From Marinobacter fuscus (GTDB taxonomy: Bacteria; Pseudomonadota; Gammaproteobacteria; Pseudomonadales; Oleiphilaceae), in contig NZ_PXNP01000085.1 of NCBI RefSeq assembly GCF_003007675.1, positions 62,001 through 126,000 on the forward strand: a stretch of 64,000 nucleotides of DNA, written 5' to 3'. Shown piece by piece: positions 57,502 to 64,000 of this stretch. Both the position numbers and the translations under genes were made by a program. How positions within the stretch are numbered: position 1 is the first letter of the stretch; every line of letters starts with the position of its first letter. Under the pieces are notes generated by a model that was given only the letters and a program-made list of their open reading frames with translations, was not told where the DNA came from and did not search any database.

Positions 57502-58416
57502 ATGCTTGATAAACTGTTTGTTCTGAGCCAATACATCACGCCACAGCTGGCGGTGTCCCGAATTGCAGGCCGACTGGCCGACAAAGACAGCGCACCCGCT
57601 CTGAAAAACCGGGTGATCAAATGGTTTGTCAGTCGCTATGGTGTCGACATGAGCGAAGCGGCCGAACCGGATATTACTGCTTACCCCTCGTTCAATGCTT
57701 TTTTCACCCGGGCTCTCAAGGACGGTGCCCGCACCGTTGATGCCACAGCAGATACGCTTGTCAGCCCGGTAGATGGCGCCATCAGCCAGATTGGGCAGGT
57801 CAGTACAGACCGGGTTTTCCAGGCCAAAGGCCAATCGTTCAGCCTGACCGAACTGCTGGGCGGCGATGAAGAACGGGCCCGGGCTTTCCGCAGCGGGGAA
57901 TTCTCTACCATTTATCTCTCGCCCAGAGATTACCACCGCATTCACATGCCTCTGGCGGGAACCCTGAAAGAGATGGTGTACGTGCCGGGCAAACTGTTTT
58001 CAGTGAATCCGGTAACCGCCGAAAACGTGCCCAATCTGTTCGCCCGAAACGAGCGGGTGGCCTGCCTGTTTGATACCGAAGCAGGCCCGATGGCTATGAT
58101 TCTTGTGGGCGCCATGATCGTCGGCAGTGTCGAAACCACCTGGGCAGGCGTGGTGGCGCCGAACACCGGCCAGGTTTCCTGCTGGCAATACCAGGGCGAC
58201 GATGCCCCGACCTTTGCCAAAGGCGAAGAAATGGGCCGGTTTCGTTTAGGCTCAACCGTCATTCTGGTGATGCCCAAAAACGATGTCACCTGGAACCCAA
58301 ATCAAGTGGCAGGCAAAACAGTCCGGATGGGTGAAGCCTTCGGCAAAATCAAAAGTAGTGGGCGCGGGCCGGAAACCAGTCAGGCCCGCTCAATCGGAAA
58401 CGCGATCACATCCTGA
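57502..58416 (+). CDS. psd: Phosphatidylserine decarboxylase
   Basis: Pyruvoyl enzyme making phosphatidylethanolamine, 304 residues. The self-cleavage site LGST lies at about residues 249-252 (FRLGSTVIL). Conserved DGAISQIGQV, SPRDYHRIHMPLAG and FARNERVACLFDTE are present. The last 37 bases overlap the 3' end of convergent epmA. Confidence 0.95.
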   Translation: MLDKLFVLSQYITPQLAVSRIAGRLADKDSAPALKNRVIKWFVSRYGVDMSEAAEPDITAYPSFNAFFTRALKDGARTVDATADTLVSPVDGAISQIGQVSTDRVFQAKGQSFSLTELLGGDEERARAFRSGEFSTIYLSPRDYHRIHMPLAGTLKEMVYVPGKLFSVNPVTAENVPNLFARNERVACLFDTEAGPMAMILVGAMIVGSVETTWAGVVAPNTGQVSCWQYQGDDAPTFAKGEEMGRFRLGSTVILVMPKNDVTWNPNQVAGKTVRMGEAFGKIKSSGRGPETSQARSIGNAITS

Positions 58417-59351
58417 ATGTCAGCCGCACCGGTTTTCAGCATCAGCAGACGATCCAGGCCCAACGCCACACCGGCACATTCCGGCAAGCCCCTATCCAGC
58501 GCGGCCAACAAGGCGGCATCTATGGCCATTTCCGGCTTTCCCGCCGCTGTCCGGAGCCGGTTATCATTTGCAAAGCGCTCCCGCTGCTCCTCCGGATCTG
58601 TCAGCTCCCAATAGCCATTGCACAGCTCCAGGCCACCAACATAGAGCTCGAAACGATGCGCCACTGCAAACCCCTGATCGTCTGAAGTGCGGGCCAGCGC
58701 TGCCTGAGATGACGGGTAGCGGGTAATAAACACCGGCCTGTCCCGGCCAAGCTCCGGCTCCACCACAAAACTCATCACCAGATCCAGGCAGGCATCACGC
58801 TCCATGTCTGCCAACTGCCCCGGCTCCAGCCAACGCTCACAGTAGCGGCTCAGTTCCAAATCGGTGATGGTCATGGGATCAAAGCCTGCCAGATCCCGAA
58901 CCGCATCCCGGTAGCTCAGGGTAACGGGTGCCGGGCACGCCAGCCAGCCACACACCAGATCTGCCACTTCCTGCATCAGCGCGGCATCATCAAAACCGGT
59001 GCGATACCACTCGAGCATGGAAAACTCCGGATTGTGCCGCCGGCCCCGCTCGCCGTTACGGAACACTCGAGCCACCTGGAAAATCGAACCGGAGCCAGCC
59101 GCCAGCAGGCGCTTCATATGATACTCGGGAGACGTCTGCAACCATCCGCCCTGTACACCGGCAGCGGTTACTGCCGCAGGAATACCTTCCAGGTTAAGGT
59201 CGGTCACACCGTGGCGCCCGAGTACCGGAGTTTCCACTTCAAGCACATCACGCTGTGCAAAAAAGCCGCGCACATAGGCCAGAAGCTGTGCACGGCTTTT
59301 CAGAGTCTCCCGCGTGGCAGTCGGCTGCCATGCGGGGATATCGGGCTTCAC
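58380..59351 (-). CDS. epmA: EF-P lysine (R)-beta-lysylation ligase EpmA
   Basis: Class II LysRS-like enzyme without an anticodon-binding domain, 323 residues, that attaches (R)-beta-lysine to K34 of EF-P. Motif 2 FRNGERGRRHNPEFSMLEWY, motif 3 GVALGLDRLLML, and FFAQRDVLEVETPVL are seen. It is encoded six bases after efp on the same strand, with epmB divergent, so the modification module is complete except for epmC. Confidence 0.95.
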   Translation of the reverse strand: MKPDIPAWQPTATRETLKSRAQLLAYVRGFFAQRDVLEVETPVLGRHGVTDLNLEGIPAAVTAAGVQGGWLQTSPEYHMKRLLAAGSGSIFQVARVFRNGERGRRHNPEFSMLEWYRTGFDDAALMQEVADLVCGWLACPAPVTLSYRDAVRDLAGFDPMTITDLELSRYCERWLEPGQLADMERDACLDLVMSFVVEPELGRDRPVFITRYPSSQAALARTSDDQGFAVAHRFELYVGGLELCNGYWELTDPEEQRERFANDNRLRTAAGKPEMAIDAALLAALDRGLPECAGVALGLDRLLMLKTGAADIQDVIAFPIERA

Positions 59352-59357
59352 GGGCCG

Positions 59358-59933
59358 TTAACTGCTTTTTACGCGGCTAACGTATTCACCGGAGCGGGTG
59401 TCTACTTTCAGCACCTCGCCAATGGTGATGAACAGAGGCACACTCACGACGGCACCGGTCGACAGCGTCGCAGGCTTGGAGCCGCCCTGGGCGGTATCGC
59501 CCTTCATGCCAGGGTCGGTATCAACCACTTCCAGCTCAACGAAGTTGGGCGGAGCAACCGTCAGGGGGGCACCGTTATAAAGGACAACGGTGTACACATC
59601 CTGCTCTTTCAACCATTTAACGCAGTCACCCACCGCTTTCGCATCGGCGGCAAACTGCTCAAAGGAGCCGTCTGTCAGCATGAAGTGCCAGAACTCACCG
59701 TCGGTGTAGAGGTATTCCATGTCCTGTTCCATCACGTCTGCCGCTTCCAGGGATTCACCGGACTTGAAGGTCCGCTCCCACACCCGGTTGCTCATCAGAT
59801 TGCGCAGCTTAACGCGGTTGAACGCCTGGCCTTTGCCCGGCTTAACGAATTCGTTCTCGAGAATGATACAAGGGTCGCCATCCAGCAAAACCTTGAGACC
59901 GCCGCGGAATTCGTTGGTAGAATATGAAGCCAT
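59358..59933 (-). CDS. efp: Elongation factor P
   Basis: Relieves ribosome stalling at polyproline, 191 residues. With ATG 59933 ([13 protein letters not shown]) the modified lysine falls at position 34 in [10 protein letters not shown], exactly as in E. coli, which supports this start over 59951. C-terminal text [23 protein letters not shown] is canonical. Lysine rather than arginine at 34 fits the EpmA/EpmB pathway seen here rather than the EarP pathway of Pseudomonas. Confidence 0.97.
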   Translation of the reverse strand: MASYSTNEFRGGLKVLLDGDPCIILENEFVKPGKGQAFNRVKLRNLMSNRVWERTFKSGESLEAADVMEQDMEYLYTDGEFWHFMLTDGSFEQFAADAKAVGDCVKWLKEQDVYTVVLYNGAPLTVAPPNFVELEVVDTDPGMKGDTAQGGSKPATLSTGAVVSVPLFITIGEVLKVDTRSGEYVSRVKSS

Positions 59934-59978
59934 GAAATGTCCACCTGACACATTGTCGTTAAAATTTCAAAGGCCGCT

Positions 59979-61049
59979 ATGATACAGCGAACCCCCTCCT
60001 GTATTGAAGCCCGCAATACCTGCAGTGAGCCAAAGCTTGTACCGGTGACTCCGGCAGAGCCCGGCTGGCAGGAAATTCTCAGCCGCTCGATCACCACCCC
60101 GTCGCAGTTGCTTTCACGCCTGGGGCTATCGGTGGATGACTGGAAAGCCGGGGCTGATGCAGGCCATGCCCTGTTCCCCATCCGGGTGCCTGAACCCTAT
60201 CTGGATCGGATCGAATACGGCAATCCGCACGACCCGCTGTTACGGCAGGTTTTGCCCATCGACAGTGAGGCGCAGGCAGCACCGGGCTTCGTATCGGATC
60301 CGCTGCAGGAAGATGCTGCAATAGCTGCCCCCGGGCTGATCCGGAAATACAAAAGCCGTGCCCTGCTGATGGTTACCGGGCAGTGCGCCATCAATTGCCG
60401 GTACTGCTTCCGGCGGCACTTTCCCTATCAGGAGCACCGCCTGGGCAGAGAAGACCGTGAAAAAGTGGTCGACACACTCATGGCCAGCCCCGAGATCAAC
60501 GAAATCATCCTGAGCGGGGGGGACCCCCTGGCGGCAAATGACCGCTTGCTGGCGCAGTGGGCCAGCTTGCTGGATTCGGTGCCGCACCTGCGTCGCCTGC
60601 GCATTCACTCCCGGTTGCCGGTGGTCATTCCAGGGCGCGTCTGTAGCGAACTAACCGACTGGCTGTCGGCAAGCCGCCTGCAAAAGGTGCTGGTTGTGCA
60701 CATCAACCACGCCGCCGAAATCGACAGCGCCACACGCACTGCTATGGCCAGGCTAGCGAAGGCAGGTGTTACGCTGCTCAACCAGAGTGTGATTCTTCGT
60801 GGTGTTAACGACAACACCACTGCCCTGTGCAACCTGAGCGAAGCCCTCTTTGACGCTGGTATCATGCCCTATTACCTGCATGCCTTCGACCCGGTAACCG
60901 GCGCCCACCATTTTGATGTCAGCGATCAGCGGGCCACCGAACTGGTCAGAGAAATGCAGGGGCAGCTACCGGGCTTTCTGGTGCCCAAACTGGTTCGGGA
61001 ACTGCCCGGCCAGGCCAGCAAAACCACACTGGATCTGGGCCGCCGGTAG
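59979..61049 (+). CDS. epmB: EF-P (R)-beta-lysine synthase EpmB (lysine 2,3-aminomutase-like)
   Basis: Radical-SAM, PLP enzyme converting L-lysine to beta-lysine for EF-P, 356 residues. The cluster motif is CAINCRYCFRRHFPY; ILSGGDPLAANDRLL and LRIHSRLPVVIPGR follow. PLP lysine region VPKLVRELPGQASKTT at the end. ATG 59979; divergent from efp with a 45-base gap that must hold both promoters. Confidence 0.94.
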   Translation: MIQRTPSCIEARNTCSEPKLVPVTPAEPGWQEILSRSITTPSQLLSRLGLSVDDWKAGADAGHALFPIRVPEPYLDRIEYGNPHDPLLRQVLPIDSEAQAAPGFVSDPLQEDAAIAAPGLIRKYKSRALLMVTGQCAINCRYCFRRHFPYQEHRLGREDREKVVDTLMASPEINEIILSGGDPLAANDRLLAQWASLLDSVPHLRRLRIHSRLPVVIPGRVCSELTDWLSASRLQKVLVVHINHAAEIDSATRTAMARLAKAGVTLLNQSVILRGVNDNTTALCNLSEALFDAGIMPYYLHAFDPVTGAHHFDVSDQRATELVREMQGQLPGFLVPKLVRELPGQASKTTLDLGRR

Positions 61050-61214
61050 AAATTGGCCCCAGTTCACATGTTAAACATTGTAAACAGCTGCATTTCTCGC
61101 TTTCCGCCACTACTTTGCTATCTTAAAGTGCAATATCCCTGAACAATAAAGAGCTGTATTTTCATCCTTTTTGTGGGAATACAACCCAAGCAATCCGGAT
61201 ACTGGCGGAATAAC

Positions 61215-63026
61215 ATGGAAGGCAAAATCCTGAAACCGGAACTCAAGGTTCCAGAGCAAAAAACAGCGAGCCTGTCGTTTTGCGAAACCACACCGCGAGC
61301 CTTTCGTGCGTGGGCAGAGCATCTGCCCATGGCCAACGTGGGCGAATCATCCCGCCAGCTGTATCACGCCATCATCGAGTTGAATCAGCTGTTTGCTCCG
61401 CCACTGCAACGTATGCAGTTCCTCGAAGCTATCCGGGAAAAAGTTCATTTTGTCTGCAACGAACTGTCCCGGCACTTTCTGGGCTTGTCCGTGGCGCTGC
61501 CGGAGAAACAGAGAAAAATTGCTAATCTTGCTCAGGCCCTGCAACTGCACCTGGCCGCAGGTTACAAACTCTGTGTTCTGGAATACATTGATAATGGTGG
61601 TGTCGAGAAAAACCGGCGGCAGATAGCCACGTCAATCCACCGCGCCATTTCCGAATTGGCCGCCACCATTCTCCGGTCACACCAGCTTTACTGCCCCAGC
61701 CCCTCCGAGAGCTGGCTGGAATGCCACCGCATGTTCCGCTTCGCCTACCGCAACAAACTCGCAGACTGGGAGGTAGACGACGACACACTGACGGTGCACC
61801 GCTCCAGCACTCTTGCAGACAGTTACAAGCGAATTTTACTGCTCGGCTGCTCGCGGCCCAACCAACTGCGCCAACCCGAGCTGGCCCAGGTCTACGAGAT
61901 GTCGGAAACCTGGACATCGATGTGTCAATGCAACCCGGACAAAACTTCCGACACCCTGTTTGTTATCAACATGGAGCGGGATTGTGCACCGGTATACCGA
62001 AGCCTGCTTGATCATACGCCGGGTACAGAAAGCTTTGGTTTTGACACCCGTGATCTGTCGCAGCATTTGATCGACTTACTTGAAAGCCGACGCTCACCCG
62101 ATCGCGGCAAACAAGTAGCGCCTGCGACAGGCCAAACCAGCGACTCCCTGCTCACGCACCTTAGCCAGGCTCTTGGCATTCTGGCCAAGCGCAATTTCAA
62201 CCGTATCGCCAGCCAAGGTACTTTAGAGGTCTGCGTCGGCCTCAGTGCCGCCCACTATTTCGTTGCCGGACAACGACTTTTCCCGGAATTCGTCAACGGC
62301 AACGAAAGTGGATCGGACGAAACGGGAAACCGCTTTATCAAGAATGCTAATCGCAACCCGGACGCCTGGTCCGGGGCTCATGATGCCGGCCCCAGTGATG
62401 AACGGCTGTATTCGGCCGATACCCCGATCAACTTTCGCGCCAGCGATGGCAGCCAAACCGCTTCGGGTCAGGATCGTGCAAGACCCAGGTCTCACCATGC
62501 CCAACTGGTCAATACCAGCCCTGGGGGTTACTGTGTTGCCTGGGAAAACAACATACCCACGTCGTTGCAGGCAGGTGAAATCCTTGGCGTTCGTGAACAG
62601 CCAGGGCATCCATGGAGCATCGCCGTGGTACGCTGGCTACGGCAAATTCGCAACCAGGGAACCCAGGTAGGTATTGAATTGCTGGCTCCGAGCGCATCAC
62701 CCTGCGCGCTTCGCCTGCTTCAGAAAGTCGGCAACAGCAGCGAATATCTGCGCGCCCTGCTGTTACCGGAGATCGGTGCAGTGAATCAGCCTGCCACGCT
62801 GATCACGCCGCGACTGCCGTTCCAGACGGGCAGCCGGATTTCCATGCTGCATGATGGCCGGGAGAGTCAGGGGCAACTGCTGAAAAAGGTCTCGGCAACC
62901 GGCAGCGTCAGCCAGTTCGAACTGAAGCTTCAGAGCCCGGTTGACGGAACCCGCGACAGCGACCAGAAATCTCCGACACACGGAACGACCGGAGACGAGT
63001 TCGATTCTTTGTGGCCCTCACTGTAA
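61215..63026 (+). CDS. PilZ-like c-di-GMP associated protein upstream of fimX
   Basis: A 603-residue cytoplasmic protein, mostly helical, with a degenerate PilZ domain at the C-terminal part: RPRSHHAQLVNTSPGGYCV (about 490-510) keeps the NxSxxG motif and a basic stretch before it, though RxxxR is not exact. The position before a FimX-type gene matches PA4958 next to fimX in P. aeruginosa as I recall. ATG 61215 follows GCGGA; a GTG at 61173 is in frame. Role unknown; link to type IV pili or c-di-GMP is inferred from context. Confidence 0.75.
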   Translation: MEGKILKPELKVPEQKTASLSFCETTPRAFRAWAEHLPMANVGESSRQLYHAIIELNQLFAPPLQRMQFLEAIREKVHFVCNELSRHFLGLSVALPEKQRKIANLAQALQLHLAAGYKLCVLEYIDNGGVEKNRRQIATSIHRAISELAATILRSHQLYCPSPSESWLECHRMFRFAYRNKLADWEVDDDTLTVHRSSTLADSYKRILLLGCSRPNQLRQPELAQVYEMSETWTSMCQCNPDKTSDTLFVINMERDCAPVYRSLLDHTPGTESFGFDTRDLSQHLIDLLESRRSPDRGKQVAPATGQTSDSLLTHLSQALGILAKRNFNRIASQGTLEVCVGLSAAHYFVAGQRLFPEFVNGNESGSDETGNRFIKNANRNPDAWSGAHDAGPSDERLYSADTPINFRASDGSQTASGQDRARPRSHHAQLVNTSPGGYCVAWENNIPTSLQAGEILGVREQPGHPWSIAVVRWLRQIRNQGTQVGIELLAPSASPCALRLLQKVGNSSEYLRALLLPEIGAVNQPATLITPRLPFQTGSRISMLHDGRESQGQLLKKVSATGSVSQFELKLQSPVDGTRDSDQKSPTHGTTGDEFDSLWPSL

Positions 63027-63150
63027 TCACTCGCCTGTAATCACTCGAAAGTGCCCGGCGAACAAAGCGGAAACATGATAAGGTTGTTATTGCCCTCCAA
63101 CCCTTGCATCATCCCTGCGTGAGCAACAGGCACCGTGAGATAAGTATCGA

Positions 63151-64000
63151 ATGCAGAAAAAGAACTCGACTGTCCATCTTCTGATTCTTGACCCGTCACA
63201 AAACGATGCAGAGACGCTGATCAGCCTGCTTCGGAATTCGGGAAAAGCCACCCGAGCGCACCGGATAACCTCGGAAGAAGATCTTGAGGAAGCGCTCAAA
63301 GCCTCCAACTGGGATCTGTTGCTCGCTCGGGATCTTGAGCAGGAGTTTACACCCGACGACGTTCTGGCAACGGTCAAACGGCTCGACAAGGACATTCCCT
63401 TCATTCTGCTGACCGACGAACACAGCCGCGAGCGCAGCGTCAACATTTTGCGCGCTGGCGCCCAGGATGCGATTCCGTTCGAGCACACCGACCACCTGGT
63501 TCTGGTTGTAAAACGTGAGCTGGCGGCCCTGGACGAGCGGCGCAAGCGGCGTGCACTGGAATCTCACCTGCGTGAGGCCGAGCAACGTTGCCAGCTACTT
63601 CTGGAAAGCTCCAAAGACGCCATCGCCTACATCAACGATGGTATGCACATATACGCCAACCAGTCCTACATGGAATTCCTTGGCTACGACGACATTGATG
63701 ATCTGATCTGTATTCCGGTTTTGGACACCCTGACTCCGGACAGTCAGGAGAAATACAAAGAGTTCATGAAAGCCTTTGCCGAAGAGCGCAAAGATGGCAT
63801 GACCATGAACTTCACAACCCGCCGGAGCGATGATCACGAACTAAACGTCACTATGTCGGTTTCTGCTGCCACCTATGATGGCGAGAGCTGCACACAGATC
63901 GTGCTTCTGCCCGAACACAGTGATGCCGAGCTGGAAGAAAAGCTGAAACAGATCAGTAGCCAGGATTTGCTGACTGGCCTGTACAACCGTCAACACCTGA
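63151..64000 (+). CDS. fimX: FimX-like REC-PAS-GGDEF(-EAL) regulator (3' end outside window)
   Basis: First 283 codons of a multidomain protein. Residues about 1-125 form a REC domain that lacks the phospho-acceptor context: the usual acidic pair and DxxLP become LLILDPSQNDAE and WDLLLARDLEQ. A PAS domain follows at about 140-255 (LLESSKDAIAYINDG, MEFLGYDDIDDL). The last visible residues, DLLTGLYNRQHL, are the standard start of a GGDEF domain. FimX of P. aeruginosa has this layout with a degenerate receiver and controls type IV pilus assembly. The symbol rests on domain order and synteny; the GGDEF/EAL part is off the edge. Confidence 0.8.
   Translation, partial: MQKKNSTVHLLILDPSQNDAETLISLLRNSGKATRAHRITSEEDLEEALKASNWDLLLARDLEQEFTPDDVLATVKRLDKDIPFILLTDEHSRERSVNILRAGAQDAIPFEHTDHLVLVVKRELAALDERRKRRALESHLREAEQRCQLLLESSKDAIAYINDGMHIYANQSYMEFLGYDDIDDLICIPVLDTLTPDSQEKYKEFMKAFAEERKDGMTMNFTTRRSDDHELNVTMSVSAATYDGESCTQIVLLPEHSDAELEEKLKQISSQDLLTGLYNRQHL

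Overview
The window reads as chromosome of a marine gammaproteobacterium, most likely Marinobacter or a close relative. The gene order from purA through hisZ, hflCKX, hfq, miaA, mutL, amidase, tsaE, nnr, queG, orn, rsgA, motBA, psd to a FimX-type regulator is the order I remember from Pseudomonas. The acyl-CoA dehydrogenase / bioDCFB / comF block also has a Pseudomonas-like neighbourhood. The genus is inferred from protein character and synteny, not from a database search. I found no rRNA, tRNA, CRISPR array or intact insertion sequence.

Region by region. 1-5373: 3' part of rimO, a small PilZ protein, the sulfate-activation pair cysD-cysN (CysN carries a decayed APS-kinase tail) and yejK/ndpA. 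5377-12657: an AT-richer accessory block, all on the minus strand except a short ankyrin ORF. It holds a tightly coupled four-gene cassette of unknown, mostly membrane proteins, about 550 noncoding bases, and a two-gene McrBC-superfamily system: an AAA+ protein with a long coiled coil, translationally coupled to a DUF2357-type PD-(D/E)XK nuclease ending in four CxxC pairs. It resembles the coiled-coil nuclease tandem (CoCoNuT) class of type IV-like defence systems. 12707-24132: core genes trmH, miaB-ybeZ-ybeY-ybeX-lnt, ybeL and leuS-lptE-holA. 24280-28652: a small helical protein and two paralogous acyl-CoA dehydrogenases; the upstream one has a PsrA-like operator over its promoter. 28653-34630: an SprA-like HEXXH protein, a tiny protein with a flagellar rod/hook C-terminal motif, the biotin genes bioD, bioC, bioF, bioB, and divergent comF. 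Two BirA-type operators lie in the bioB/comF gap. 34670-39522: an FAD oxidoreductase, small proteins, srkA and the tRNA wobble genes cmoA-cmoB. 39611-52535: the minus-strand run nnr to hfq, hflXKC, hisZ, purA. 52671-61049: queG, orn, rsgA, motAB, psd and the elongation factor P module (efp, epmA, epmB). 61215-64000: a PilZ-like protein followed by a truncated FimX-like c-di-GMP regulator.

Four intergenic hairpin elements (13521, 19700, 30457, 32670) form a repeat family. Long self-complementary arms of different sequence enclose a conserved core with two small hairpins whose loops carry GGA. Two of them sit inside the bio cluster. The core sequence resembles the CsrA/RsmA RNA-binding consensus, so a role as transcribed RsmA-binding elements is possible, though a REP/MITE origin explains them equally well.
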